Positions 34,001-43,084 are shown, counted from the stretch's first letter. The stretch: 64,000 nucleotides of DNA from Heligmosomoides polygyrus polygyrus (GCA_947396885.1 OX377201.1:68732983-68796982); one strand, 5' to 3'. The notes: generated by a model from the letters alone, not told the origin. Numbers and translations are program-made.

Positions 34001-37000
34001 AAATACTTAATATGAATTCTGGGCTTCCCAGCATTCATTCTGCAAAGATTGAGCATGAAACGNNNNNNNNNNNNNNNNNNNNNNNNNNNNNNNNNNNNNN
34101 NNNNNNNNNNNNNNNNNNNNNNNNNNNNNNNNNNNNNNNNNNNNNNNNNNNNNNNNNNNNNNNNNNNNNNNNNNNNNNNNNNNNNNNNNNNNNNNNNNNN
34201 NNNNNNNNNNNNNNNNNNNNNNNNNNNNNNNNNNNNNNNNNNNNNNNNNNNNNNNNNNNNNNTACAGTACCGCCGCTAAACGTTCAACCAAACGACGTTT
34301 GCGACGCAAAAACGCGTTTCTTGCGTCGCATCATGATAACTTTGTTCAAAATAAAGGCTTTCTCACCAAAATTTACAAGGACTCCTAGCATCATCCTACC
34401 TAACAATGGGCATGCAACCGCCATTAAAAAGTGGATGGAAGCCTGAAAACCAATGCCGCAATTAAGGAAGGTCCTAATTGCTGTGACCCGACCCAGCACC
34501 GTCGCCGAGTCTCGCTTAATTATGTCCCCAGGGCGCAAATAGTGCTGCCCAGTTGAATTTTAAAAATTTTAAACCTGATTAAATTGTATTTTCTTGCTGT
34601 TTATGACCTTCTCCTGGCTGCGACAATTCATTTGGTACCAAATTTGGCAGGAAAATGTCTGCAGCTGCTTCAACTGATTTTGTTTATTTCAACGGAAGCA
34701 TCCTCAGTTTAAAACTGTTATTGTAGCTTGCAATCTACTCATCTTTAAGAAGGAAAAGTGACATAGAAAAGTTACGTTTCGAGCTCACTTTGGGCATTGA
34801 GCACTCACTGTCGCCGATTTTGGCTGCGAATATCTATTTCCTAAGAATATGAGTTTGTCCAAAAATATGTTGGCTAACCGTACGCAATGTAGAGACTCCA
34901 AGTATCAAATATCGAGAAGCCAGTGTGATGCCCGAATTGTAGCTGGTTAAAATGAAGACTTCTTTCAAAAGTGCGGCTGAGCTTCTACAGTTTTTCATGC
35001 TCAGTCTTTGCAGAATGAATGCTGGGAAGCCCAGAATTCATATTAAGTATTTTTCCGCTCAAAAATTTCAACCAGTCCAGACGCCAATATTTTGACACAC
35101 CAGATCGAGCGTCGACGTAGAGGTCTTCTTCGGCCATAATTGCACTGACCTGACATGCCCAACAGAAACATTGCACGACCAACGAATCCCTCATTTCTCT
35201 TTCTCGTAACTAAGGGCCTGTTCGACCTTATGCAGCTCACCAATATCGGTCCATGCTGCCAAATCTTGAGGACCTTTTGGGTTTTCCGGATTGCGTACAT
35301 CATATTAGGTTGTCCGGGAAGTTCTCAGCGTTTTCGCGTTTTAAGTGCTTCACTTTAAACTAACATAACTTTCTCAAATCTTATCGGATTTAGTCGAAGA
35401 AAGCACCGCTCGAGTCAGCACACTTTTGCCAACGGGGAAGAAATCGACTTATTCCATCAGCGAAAGAATTAGGTGGTCGAGATTCGATAAAATTCACGAA
35501 AGCTGTTTTGGCTTGGTGTTAACTGGTGAAGGTTTTACCAGCGAGAAAGTTCTGAAAATTTTTGAAAAAACGGCAGTCCGTTGGTGAGAATTCTGTCGAA
35601 TATGACGGGTGAGGCAGAATTTCAACCCTTAGTTCGTTTAATGTCCATGGGGTGATTTGCGAAACGTGTGGCGGGCGCTATCGTGCAAAAGAATCGCGCC
35701 TCTTCTGTTGACCAGTGCCGGCTGAAGTAGATGCAATTTTCGGTGAATTTTGTCGAATTCCTTACAGCGGGACTTTGCTGTGATCGTTTAGCCTAGCACC
35801 GAAAAGTTGTACACCAGCCGCTGACCACCACACAGTGACCATTACCTCTTTTGGTGGAGATTCGCCTTCGGAAAATGCCTAAGGGGTTCATTGGCGTGCA
35901 ACCACCTTCCCAAGGCGTATCAAAGCATCTGCAACAGCAGTTTTACTGACGTCTAGCTCTTCCGCGATACCGCGAACTGTTTGGGATGGTTCGGCTTCCA
36001 CCAATTCCTTCAACTCGTCGTCCAGTATTGCTCTAGATCGACCGCTACGGGATCATCTTCGAGGATGAAATCTCCAGTCCGGATTTTACTGAAGCACTGG
36101 CGCACAGTACCTTCTCCAACTTTATTAGGCCCCACACTTGATCGATATGTCGAGCTGTCTCGGCTGCAGATTGTTCCAGTTTGAAGTTGAAATAAAATTC
36201 TCATTTTTTATAGAAAATAATGGTTGATATCCTGTTCTAAAGAGCAGAACAGCGGCAGTTTTAGTGCCAAAAAGGGATTGCGTCATGCAATTGTCCAAAA
36301 CTTCGCAGTTTTTATTCGATTGATAGCAAAATTGCTGTTTGCGTAGAGTTTTACGCCTTTTAACAACATAACAAAGAAAATTGTAAAAAACACATATTCT
36401 CACCTTGATACTTCATGTAAGCAGCGTTCACACTGTTAGGGGAGGGGGCAAAAGTAATGAGACAAATTGAAAAAATTCTTTATCTCTTTATAACTCAATT
36501 ACAAATCAACGATGCTGAGGAATATGTATGCCATTAAGGTCAGTGACTTTGCTGCCATCGATCAGCCAACTTCCTGAACCCATCCTTTCAGAACTGCTTA
36601 GGCATGGTGCTGATCCACTGCTCGTTATGGTTGTCGAGGTCTGCTTGGGTCCTTGTGTTCCTTCCGACCATGAAGTCCCGTAGGCCCAAGAAGTAGTGGT
36701 AGTCGCATGGAGAGATGTCCGGCGAATACGGTGGGTGAAGCATGTGAACGTAGCCCAGCTGGGCAAGCTTATCCATGGTCACTTGTTCCCGATGGGGTGC
36801 GGCGTTGTCGAAGAGGAGGGCCTTCTTGACGCGCTGCGACTGAATAAGTTCGAGTCGCAGGTCCATCTCTTCTATTTCGTTTACCATGGCCTTGGAGTCC
36901 ATCGTCGTGCTTTTGGTAAACAGCTTCCAGTATACCGGTCCATGGGCGCAGACCCAAATGCTCTGAAAGTGCTTCTCGCCGTGAATATCTCGCCGAACGA

Positions 37001-40000
37001 AGGTCGATAACGGGTCAACAGGCCTCACCCAGACTGGCTGCTTGGCAGGGCTAAGGTAGAAGACGTATTTCTCATCCTGCGTTAAGATTGAGCCCAGGCT
37101 GCTCGGGGTTGAGAATCGGGAGAGATTTGCGCGACACAGGTCGACTCATCAGGCTGGGGTTTCTGCGTGAGACACACTGCGGCTTTGGCATGCTTTTGAA
37201 AAGGGCAGAAGTGGTAACTTCCCAGGTGGCCTTCAGTAGGTAGCATACAAACATGCAAATACGATAAGCACGAAACCAGACTGCAGTCACGAGATATATG
37301 GACACGGCATGGAGAGTCTCATTACTTTTGCCCCCCCCCCTAATATAATTCAAATAAAATTCGGGAGAGCTTTCCAAGTGCAGGGCGCAATCTGCTCTTT
37401 GATGCACTAAATGATTGCTACCTTGTTGCGCTTTAAGACAAAAGTTAGTTTATTATTTTTTCAAAAGAAACAAAACTTGTGTAAAATTATTACACTCGTT
37501 CGGGCAGCTGAACCTAAAAAAATCAAGAAAGTTATACCAAATTTTCCTTGGAGAAAAAATTATTCTACCCTTCTTGAAGTGTTTGTATTTTAACATGTAA
37601 GAAGCTCGTTTCAATTTGGAAGATGTTTAATTCCAATTTAATTTGAAACGTGAACAGCTCGATGTGAAAATGATAAATACATATTTTACATTGTGGCTAG
37701 GCACACAATTTTGAGAATTATAGGATCTGTGTGATCTACACAATCCGGAAAACCCAAAAGGTCCTCAAGATTTGGCAGCATGGATCGATATTGGTGAGCT
37801 GCATAAGGTCGAACAGGCCCGTAGTTACGAGAAAGAGAAGTGAGGGATTCGTTGGTCATGCAGCCGAGTGCAATGTTTCTGTAGGGCATGTCAGGTCAGT
37901 GCAATTATGGTCGAAGAAGACCTCTACGTCGACGCTCGATCTGGTGCGTCAAAATATTGGCGTCTGGACTGGTTAAAAATTTTGAGCGGAAAAATACTTA
38001 ATATGAATTCTGGGCTTCCCAGCATTCATTCTGCAAAGATTGAGCATGAAACGCTGTAGAAGCTCAGCCGCACTTTTGAAAGAAGTCTTCACTTTAACCA
38101 GCTGCGGGCATCTGGTTACCTGGCTTCTCGATATTTGATACTTGGAGTCTCTACATTGCGTACGGTTAGCCAACATATTTTTGGACAAACTCATTTTCTT
38201 AGGAAATAGATATTCGCAGCCAAAATCGGCGACAGGGAGTGCTCTTTACTAAGGTTCACTTGCAGTTTTGACGAATTGCAACCAGCACACAAATGCCCAA
38301 AGTGAGCTCGAAACGTAAATTTTCTATGCCATTTTCCCTCCATAAAGATGAGTAGATTGCAAGCTACAATAACAGGTTTAAACTGAGGATGCTTCCGTTG
38401 AAATAAACAAAATCAGTTGAAGCAGCTGCAGACATTTTCCTGCCAAATTTGGTACCAAATGAATTGTCGCAGCCAGGAGAAGGTCATAAACAGCAAGAAA
38501 ATACAATTTAATCAGGTTTAAAATTTTTAAAATTCAACTGGGCAGCACTATTTGCGCCCGGGGACATAATTAAGCGAGACTCGGCGACGGTGCTGGGTCG
38601 GGTCACAGCAATTAGGACCTTCCTTAATTGCGGCATTGGTTTTCAGGCTTCCATCCACTTTTTAATGGCGGTTGCATGCCCATTGTTAGGTAGGATGATG
38701 CTAGGAGTCCTTGTAAATTTTGGTGAGAAAGCCTTTATTTTGAACAAAGTTATCATGATGCGACGCAAGAAACGCGTTTTTGCGTCGCAAACGTCGTTTG
38801 GTTGAACGTTTAGTGGCGGTACTGTACTTAACGATTGGTTCATAATAATAGGTTACACGGCTGGATATTTCATTCGTTTCAGCTCGTGCGGTCAGCAAAT
38901 CAATTGCTTCCAGTTTGACCTAGAAAAAATGCCTAGCGTTTTAAGCGGTTGGGGTGAAATTTCACCTGAAAATGGTTTAAACTCTGGGCTTGTGCCTACA
39001 TAACCATATTTGAAGCAAGCTGCCACTTTTTCCCTTTGATGGTTTTGCGTTTGCTGCAGATATGCTTCACTGTAGTGCAACCTCTACCACATCTGCCTTT
39101 CACCAAAATGGTATAATCGCACAGGCATTCTATTCATGTGAAACCAGCTATTCTTATATGAAGGTGAATTATTGCTCACTGTCAATTATTGCTTGCCGAC
39201 AACTCATGAGTTTTGGTTAACAATACATACTGTGGTGTATATGTAGTTGCTTTATTACAAGTGTTCAAGACATCACCAGAACACAGGAATCGCGTAGTCC
39301 TCTTTCTTTTGTGAGGAAGTGAAAATTTGTCTGGTCATCACTGCAACTGTTTTTCCTTGTAGTACTAGTGTGCTCAAGATTCAGATGAAAGTCTTGTTTG
39401 AAGATGCAGCACTTTCTGTGAAAACGATGGCCTTGTGCGTTGACAGTTTAACTACATAAACTCTAAGAGCAGACTTTTGATAATTCTGACAATGTTGCCA
39501 GTGCCCTCGAACATATGACGGTTTTCAGCCTGTGCCGATTCCGTCGCCTATGCCGATGTCGAAGACGAGAATGCACCTGCCGTTCAGAAGCGGGTTAGTT
39601 GCAGCTGATTGCCTGTTGCGGTTCTCATGCCCCACCTATTCCTTCCTCTGCAGAAGGAAAGCGCCCCTTGCCGAGTTCGAGTCGTCGGTGGTCGAAGATT
39701 CACCGGCGGTCGAGAACAATCCGCTGACGTTCGAAAAGTGGAGTAATAGTCCCAGGGGCAAGAGAAGGTCAGCCAACCCCCTTCCCGTCGGCGAGGCGTC
39801 ATAATGCGGTCATTCCAGACACTCGGCGCACCTAAACGGATTTGCGGAACCCATCGCCGAGGAGAGCGACGGCAACGGCAACGTCTGCTCCGCAACCACC
39901 GCTCCAGGCTCGTCCAGTAAGTTCCCTGCTCTCTCAGATCTCACCCGACAGACTTCACGAAAAAAACTTGCGCGCCATGTGCTGGGAGAGCGTTCTGTCA

Positions 40001-41960
40001 CGCAACCAAAGCTTACATTGTGGCCCGAGTGAATGCATTTAGAGGTGCTTGTGATCTATAGTGTCGCCACTACTAAATCTGAGTTGCCTTCAGAAGTAGC
40101 GGCAGAATTCAAGCCTCGGTTGCTAGAAAGGGAACACCTTGCTTGAACTTTCACTTTCGATATGCTACTGCATACGAATGAGCAAACCTGTTATCTGTCG
40201 CTCTATCTGTTGTCTGTCTTTTCCCTCATCTGTCTCTGTGTCTGTGCATCTGTCCGGCACAATAGCGCTGTCGCAAATGAGGAAGGGCTTCGTGATGTCT
40301 AGTAGAATGGGCGAGTGATAAGCGGTAGAGCGGAAATGGTCAGCGGACGATGTGTGTTGCATCATTTGAGGGGTTCCCATTGGTACGAGGGAGACTTCAT
40401 ACGAGAAGTTCAAACTATTTCTTCATAAAGCGACATAAGCGACTGCAAGTCTCAGCTCTCCACTGCGAGGGTTCGGTAGTTCAGATCCGAATCACTTCAA
40501 TCAGAGCATATCTCGGCGCCAAGTAGCTGCGGGGCTGATTGTGAGAGTCACCATATAAGGCAGTCCCTTGTACCGCGTTGGGTTGCGTGAAGCTAAAACT
40601 TTCATGCTTTTATATCATTTTCACGTCAAATCAGACATTCTTCTAAACAAGCCTGACGCTTTTGAAATCAAACTGAACATCTTCCCAACCAAAAGGAGCT
40701 CCTGCCACATTAAACTAAAGACTATCCAAAAAGGTTAGAATATTTTTTGTTCCAGAGAATTTTTAGCATGACTTTCTTTGAAGTTTTAATTTATCTACAT
40801 AGGTCATTGTTTGAAATTTTATAAAATTCTTATTTTTGATGAAAAGTAATGGTTTAAAACCTGTCCTAGTGTTAAAAGAAGAGACAACGCCACGTCCCTG
40901 TTGACTTCAAAAAGGTATAGATACCAACACTTAGGTGATATAACCCGGTCGGAGTACTCGTCACAATAAGAATGGAAGCTCAGGCCACAGCGGCTGTTTT
41001 GGGTGCTACAAACGTAATCCAAACTGCTCTCTTCAGCGCTTGTTTTCTAACAGATTTCGAGTCCACAATTCAATCGCCTCCAAATGGTTACAAAAACGAG
41101 TAGTTGTTCATCGTTGCCAAGCCTGGTACAAGCATCTATTGCGGCTTACGCTTCGGCGTTCTCGCCTTTTTCAGAGCATTAGATGTGGACAGAAGAGTCC
41201 ATCGTCACCCTAACTGGACGAAAGATGGGTGAAACTTATACAGCGGTTACGAAAACTTGGTTACGGCGCAGGCTTCGCGGCTAAAGCTTATTTCTCGAAT
41301 TTGAATTGCAGTGCCCTTGCTTGCCACGGAAAACCTTTCAAGCGAACTAGTTCATCCATTTAAGGAGTGGAATGTGTGATGTCCCCAGCGATGCCACGGC
41401 ACGAGCCGGCTCCAGGGCTCATCGATGACGAGATTCTGTGAGTTTCAGCCTTTGATTCCTCACAAGTCGTTTATAGCGCTTTCTTTTGCCTGAAATTCCA
41501 CGACGCTCCCCTCGAAACAGCTGTTTCCTCGTCCTGCCGGGAAGTCCTCGGGGATTCGACCGTCAGCCTTTTCGTCAAGACGAGGATCCCATTCCGAGCG
41601 GCGTTTCGCGTCTCCGATGGCCCTTCGCGAAGCCATTCCGGAGGTTATGTGCGGCAGCTGTCACCGCTGATCCCCACCGTCTAATTCCTTCCCAAATCCA
41701 TGTGCTCTTTCTGGTGGCACTCCGAGGCTTATGCGCGCGCGACAACCGTCTTCCAATCGCCCGTTTCCCGCCTCATATACCCCGGTCCGGCTCAGGTTTC
41801 ATCGTCTCCTGTTCAGGGACCAGCCTATGCTGGTTGGCGACACGTTCTCGCACTCCGATTCCAACGACTGCTTATCAGCCGTGAGAAGGATGGAATTCGA
41901 GGCCGAGAAAGCCACCCTTATTTCGATCGACCGCTCCCTCATCGAGGACAGCGATTCCCT
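15855..41960 (+). CDS. Large multi-exon host gene, disordered repeat protein
   Basis: Exons chained by phase: 15855-16065, 16269-16373, 17696-17987, 18090-18391, 18626-18774, 18834-18954, 20537-20766, 22468-23902, 23962-24184, 24243-24343, 25097-25180, 25235-25320, 25466-25547, 39529-39593, 39654-39767, 39819-39916, 41389-41437, then an unresolved exon near 41521-41643 and 41817-41960. The first 17 give about 1,248 codons without a stop, every junction GT/AG and phase-compatible. The product is rich in Ser, Pro, Arg, Lys and Glu, with no enzyme domain that I recognise; the centre carries a repeated TP-x3-R-K-x2-TF motif. A scaffold or cytoskeleton-associated role is only a guess from composition. 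The start codon and 3' end are not located; the gene probably continues to 59982 or beyond. Introns of 14 kb and about 18 kb are filled with transposons. Individual boundaries may be off where acceptors are duplicated. Confidence 0.6.
16269..16373 (+). CDS. Large gene, exon b
   Basis: Acceptor gaaatttcag; donor gataag|gtagcc. It encodes 35 residues beginning ASRRRPPLNRSIPPIPESKS and ending SHASRRSSDK. Phase 0 at both ends fits both neighbours. Confidence 0.5.
16850..17180 (-). repeat. SINE-2 copy (tail region)
   Basis: On the minus strand it shares with 42786-43060 and 24679-25030 the succession ccttccat, ctccggggtcggtgaattgg, aaggata, gtcattgt, tacgcattca, tgacgcatccgaaaa and gattgactaacgcc. 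The tRNA-like head has decayed. It sits in the intron between exons b and c of the large gene. A hexamer run of aaatgt units (16845-16866) marks its 3' tail. Confidence 0.6.
17696..17987 (+). CDS. Large gene, exon c
   Basis: Acceptor catttccag; donor cccgg|gtgagt. The 97-codon frame starts SEHPQPSGCVVIENRNALEQ and ends ASRCFHGASRNLFPG. An earlier acceptor (tatag, near 17597) would extend it upstream in the same frame, and an internal gtgagt at 17789 is a possible alternative donor. Confidence 0.5.
18090..18391 (+). CDS. Large gene, exon d
   Basis: Acceptor catgcgag completes the Gly codon split from exon c. The frame is open for 100 codons, strongly Arg/Ser/Glu-rich (SSGRPEDIFRRVRRPTARPI; HTESADESLERSDQVRSR). 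The donor chosen is ttctgc|gtatga, the last GT before the stop; an earlier donor is possible. Confidence 0.5.
18626..18774 (+). CDS. Large gene, exon e
   Basis: The second of two tandem acceptors (aacag) gives the phase needed after exon d. It encodes a Lys/Arg/Ser-rich stretch, KKEEKSSRTETPRSPLMTVA, then RTVKNKFSKLTRMGRHEQDV. TPRSP recurs in exon l. Donor ctcggg|gtgtgt. Confidence 0.6.
18834..18954 (+). CDS. Large gene, exon f
   Basis: The 59-bp intron ends in ttcttttag. Phase matches exon e exactly. It encodes IRQPKSAMPKRIDQNANRVI, then KSSSMEVPSTSQEPTTSKHM. Donor catatg|gtgcgt. Confidence 0.6.
18955..20536 (+). other. Intron of the large gene, no repeat recognised
   Basis: A 1.6-kb interval between exons f and g. 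A minus-strand frame of 155 codons at 20005-20472 has no recognisable domain and is treated as chance. No RNA gene is seen. Confidence 0.4.
20537..20766 (+). CDS. Large gene, exon g (acidic)
   Basis: Acceptor cattccag; donor cccag|gtgagc. It is acidic: VVIPQSAKRLEDFSEEASIA...ADEDVLMEEVP and LDEDVLMVTKQLDDFADP. A short internal repeat, DEDVLM, occurs twice, as does [LQ].DDF/EDF. No domain recognised. Confidence 0.65.
20767..22467 (+). other. Intron of the large gene
   Basis: A 1.7-kb interval with no recognisable repeat, RNA gene or phase-compatible exon. An open stretch at 20793-21068 is not splice-flanked. Confidence 0.4.
22468..23902 (+). CDS. Large gene, exon h: TP-R-K-TF repeat region
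   Basis: A 1,435-bp exon (478 codons, uninterrupted) entered after a poly-T acceptor (ttttttttcag) and left at tcatcg|gtatga. Residues about 128-390 hold five repeats of the form [YF]-x-[LM]-x-[VT]-x-TP-x3-R-[KR]-x2-TF-x-[VI]: FLMSVKTPEAMRKHQTFVV (22850), YILKVKTPEALRRHHTFTI (23030), YTMSVRTPFTLRKFNTFVV (23240), FILTTTSTPATMRKFQTFVI (23447) and a degenerate YVLTTMTPLPQRKGTH (23630). Spacing is 180-210 bp. A partial earlier copy may be YTCAREHRTFAL near 22703. Linkers are Lys/Glu-rich with a basic patch PKKKKKAKI, a possible nuclear localisation signal. The motif matches no family I know; it may be a short linear binding motif in array. The gene belongs to the plus-strand chain by phase on both sides. 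Confidence 0.8.
23962..24184 (+). CDS. Large gene, exon i
   Basis: After a 59-bp intron ending attcattcag. Acidic, Glu/Thr-rich: GEMTSPEEEIPMDTHLTPTE, ending VTMRTTDVYVQNEAPST. FVTMRTTDVYV may be a truncated sixth copy of the exon-h motif. Donor acag|gtcagt, phase 1. Confidence 0.7.
24243..24343 (+). CDS. Large gene, exon j
   Basis: A 58-bp intron ends in cttttaag. It encodes EPPVFRPPSPPSEEFKAITL followed by SKSTSPLRRRGSTE. Pro-rich, then basic. Donor gag|gtacgt. Confidence 0.65.
24679..24752 (+). repeat. SINE-2 tRNA-like head, plus orientation
   Basis: Box A gcgtggcgcagtcatagg and box B ggttcctggttcgcgtttcc are spaced as in a tRNA-derived SINE, followed by the family marker accaagccttcc. 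Its inverted partner is at 24858-24935. The stems are degraded, so it is not a functional tRNA. Confidence 0.6.
24858..25030. repeat. SINE-2 second head (minus) plus tail (plus)
   Basis: On the minus strand 24935-24858 reads gcgcggtagcgcagtcgtac then catggttcgatggtttccgc, a second tRNA-like head facing the one at 24679. Plus-strand 24950-25030 then carries the family tail (tacgcattca, tgcgtggctcatcg, ggattgactaacgccgt). The locus is therefore a head-to-head composite or an insertion of one SINE into another. Confidence 0.55.
25097..25180 (+). CDS. Large gene, exon k
   Basis: Acceptor tctcattcag; donor agaag|gtgagc. It encodes a Lys/Arg-rich 28-mer, GAVAPTKEEKKRGKLSFRSK, then SEDRREKK. Phase 0 at both ends. 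Confidence 0.65.
25235..25320 (+). CDS. Large gene, exon l
   Basis: A 54-bp intron ends gttttcag. It encodes MEERERLKREKREEKERTPR followed by SPKMPITA, highly charged and likely helical. The donor gcgag|gttcgt is weak but gives the phase required by exon m. Confidence 0.6.
25466..25547 (+). CDS. Large gene, exon m
   Basis: Acceptor tatcctcag; donor gctaag|gtgaga. It encodes SLRSAGKMLAPAFFRRAVDS and KIPKPAK. Phase continues exon l and leads in phase 0 to exon n across a 14-kb intron. Confidence 0.65.
25548..26798 (+). other. Start of 14-kb intron, no feature seen
   Basis: Nothing recognisable before element B. Confidence 0.4.
26977..27055 (+). repeat. tRNA-like module, left arm of element B
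   Basis: tcggtggcgcagccggtaac (box A), ctcatag (Met-like CAT loop) and cagttcgagtccgag (box B) in tRNA order and spacing. The acceptor stem is not recoverable. Confidence 0.6.
27354..27442 (-). other. Exon-like segment in the centre of element B
   Basis: Counterpart of 10184-10271. Acceptor-like cacccag, an open stretch STPTDYVFSEEEVVIPFQGE then DCSSLAF, and donor-like gtaagat. Differences from copy A are mostly conservative, hinting at past selection on the protein. Confidence 0.4.
27737..27817 (-). repeat. tRNA-like module, right arm of element B
   Basis: Minus strand: tcggtggcgcagctggtgac (box A), ctcatag, then cagttctagtccgag (box B with one substitution). Inverted partner of 26977-27055. 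Confidence 0.55.
27998..30272. other. Intron sequence, no recognised element
   Basis: Several short open frames at 28811-29588 sit in a GC-richer patch (for example LYVGKKVCEANAQHHWGPGI), but none has a recognisable domain or a splice partner. Possibly a decayed transposon. Confidence 0.3.
31316..32446 (-). pseudogene. Decayed mariner, copy 1
   Basis: The left end aggttgtccgggaagttctc follows a TA, a mariner-type terminal repeat. On the minus strand, broken frames show a helix-turn-helix region (NKVGEGTVRQCFSKIRTGDF) and, further on, HPSYSTEFSPTDCRFF with FLAGK, which is the last catalytic block. Frameshifts and stops separate the pieces. The opposite terminal repeat was not found, perhaps because the second mariner inserted there. 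Identical to 35306-36436. Confidence 0.7.
32449..33349 (-). mobile_element. 901-bp mariner with intact D34D core, copy 1
   Basis: Inverted ends (ggggagggggcaaaagtaat at 32449; attacttttgccccccccc ending 33349) are flanked by TA on both sides. The minus-strand frame (from about 33093, open as 33038-32598) has QDEKYVFYL, LLFDNAAPH and SPDISPCDYHYF: first, second and third Asp blocks. I count exactly 34 residues between the second and third Asp, the mariner D34D signature. The N-terminal DNA-binding region is missing, and at 901 bp the element is shorter than a typical 1.3-kb mariner, so it is an internally deleted copy. It would need a transposase in trans. Confidence 0.85.
34063..34262. other. 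Assembly gap (200 N)
   Basis: Exactly 200 N. The right flank resumes precisely at the terminal TA of the long-TIR element. Confidence 0.99.
35306..36436 (-). pseudogene. Decayed mariner, duplicate copy
   Basis: Sequence-identical counterpart of 31316-32446 in the segments compared; see that entry. Confidence 0.7.
36439..37340 (-). mobile_element. Mariner with D34D core, duplicate copy (902 bp)
   Basis: Counterpart of 32449-33349, with TA at 36437-36438 and 37341-37342 and one extra C in the right terminal repeat. The transposase frame is 37028-36588. Confidence 0.85.
39529..39593 (+). CDS. Large gene, exon n
   Basis: Acceptor cggttttcag; donor agcgg|gttagt. It encodes PVPIPSPMPMSKTRMHLPFR and S. 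It enters in phase 0 after exon m and ends in phase 2. Confidence 0.6.
39654..39767 (+). CDS. Large gene, exon o
   Basis: A 60-bp intron ends cttcctctgcag. It encodes RKAPLAEFESSVVEDSPAVE, then NNPLTFEKWSNSPRGKR. Donor agaag|gtcagc, phase 2. Confidence 0.65.
39819..39916 (+). CDS. Large gene, exon p
   Basis: A 51-bp intron ends tcattccag. It encodes HSAHLNGFAEPIAEESDGNG and NVCSATTAPGSS. PIAEES also occurs in exon i (SPIAEESET). Donor cca|gtaagt, phase 1. Confidence 0.65.
39917..41388 (+). other. Intron with a mariner helix-turn-helix scrap
   Basis: At about 41175-41275 the plus strand reads ALDVDRRVHRHPNWTKDG, which resembles the second helix-turn-helix of mariner transposases (ALDVDHRTVLRHL). 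It is related to 62105-62200. No other feature recognised. Confidence 0.4.
41389..41437 (+). CDS. Large gene, exon q
   Basis: Acceptor gatgtccccag; donor attct|gtgagt. Only 49 bp, encoding MPRHEPAPGLIDDEI, but both phases fit (in 1, out 2). Confidence 0.55.
41521..41643 (+). CDS. Large gene, exon r (frame unresolved)
   Basis: Acceptor cgaaacag. All three frames are partly open in this GC-rich stretch. The frame required by exon q, leaving at cggag|gttatg in the phase needed by exon s, reads CFLVLPGSPRGFDRQPFRQD and on; an alternative acceptor (cgtcag, 41567) gives a more plausible LFVKTRIPFRAAFRVSDG. An exon is likely; its boundaries are not. Confidence 0.3.
41817..41960 (+). CDS. Large gene, exon s
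   Basis: Acceptor tcctgttcag; donor tccct|gtgagt. It encodes DQPMLVGDTFSHSDSNDCLS, then AVRRMEFEAEKATLISIDRS and LIEDSDS, clearly protein-like. It ends in phase 2, which matches the entry phase of 59862-59982. Confidence 0.55.
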
Positions 41961-42785
41961 GTGAGTTTATTTTCCTCCAGCTGTGCAGTATTGTGCAGTA
42001 CGAAAACACAGGATGCTCTGCAGCTGAACACTCCGCCCGGCCGCGTCCGCATAGAGGCGTGTAGTTTGTCGATTTCTGTTTGTCTGATGCGGTTGTCTTC
42101 TGTCACTAGACCAAAACGCATTATAATAACAATGAGCATATATGAAGAATTCCGTTTGGCCAGAATCAAGAACATAACCACATATATCACAGTCTACCAA
42201 AATGTAATATGTAGTATTTTTATTGGAGACACCGATAGATAACTGACCGTCTACGATTAGATTCGCCAGAGTGATTTCTGGATGTTGAGACAAACAACTG
42301 CACTCGAAGAAGTGCTTTCTGAATCAACCTTGTGCTTGATTACCACCCCATGAAAAGAGGAAAAGACGAACGGATACGCTGGAATGAAATTGGAATCTTC
42401 TCATAACGTGCCTTAATTCTACTGAACTCGATCTTTATATGATATGTGAATGATGCGGTTTCGAGGCTCACTGGGACCAGTGTTTCGACAACCTTCTCAT
42501 GTTTGTACAACGTTTATTTCACGTCTCCTTCTCCAACTATAACATTATACAGCCTAGTTTGTTTCCGATGAAACGTGGGGGCGGGTGCAATGTGAAGGGA
42601 GCAAATTTTTCGATGCCATATGTTGGAAGCGAAACAACGCATTCCGTTGTGCACCTGCCAATGTTTTACAGATTGTGATAAATTATGGAGAAGCTCTCCA
42701 GCGAAGAGTTTTCAGGCGTACGTCTGAGAGGCAAAGTGAGTACCGTTGCAAAAATCTTCACCTTCGAAGTAGTAGAAAAATAAAG

Positions 42786-43060
42786 GACAAAAGGATAAAG
42801 GACGGCGTTATTCAATCCCCTTTGGGATGCGCCACGCATTCTCCTTCTACGGGTTGTCGTGGAGGCGAATTGAATGCGTATTTGGCCATACAATGACTTG
42901 CGGTGGGCAGCCGATGAACAAGTCAGCGCTTTATCCTTCCCAGACACAAGTCTGGTCCAATTCACCGACCCCGGAGGGATGGAAGGCTTGGTTGGCTTGG
43001 GCGGGAAACCCGAACCAGGAACCAGGTGTCGGGTGCTGGCGACAGCCGGCGCCTCCTCCG
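42786..43060 (-). repeat. SINE-2, near full-length copy
   Basis: On the minus strand: a tRNA-like head with box B cctggttcctggttcgggtt, then accaagccttccatccctcc, ggggtcggtgaattggacca, cttgtgtctgggaaggata, gtcattgta, atacgcattcaa, tgcgtggcgcatcccaaa and gggattgaataacgccgt. Best-preserved member of the family also seen at 16850, 24679 and 55836. Confidence 0.65.
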
Positions 43061-43084
43061 ACTCCGCTCCACGCGCCCTCCCCC

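Larger units (their letters stand above)
34263..38053. repeat. Second copy of 30273-34062, probable assembly duplicate
   Basis: Collinear with the first copy at an offset of 3,990, then 3,991 after one extra C in the mariner poly-C tract (37331-37340 versus 33341-33349). No other difference was noticed in the segments I compared. Confidence 0.85.
30275..38824. mobile_element. Long-TIR Tc1/mariner-like element with nested mariners
   Basis: The outer ends are cagtaccgcc[ga]ctaaacg in inverted orientation (30275 rightward; 38824 leftward), each bordered by a TA dinucleotide (30273-30274; 38825-38826), as expected for Tc1/mariner-type integration. The left arm (30275 to about 31312) and right arm (about 37728-38824) are roughly 1 kb each; the right arm has an extra segment near 38235-38290. 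The interior holds two mariner copies. As assembled, the left arm and interior appear twice (30273-34062 and 34263-38053) around a gap, so the true element is probably about 4.6 kb. No transposase belonging to the outer element is visible; it looks non-autonomous. Confidence 0.65.

Noticed and set aside
32449..37340. Two independent mariner insertions
   Set aside because: The two copies and all surrounding sequence match in step across a gap, so an assembly duplicate is far more likely.
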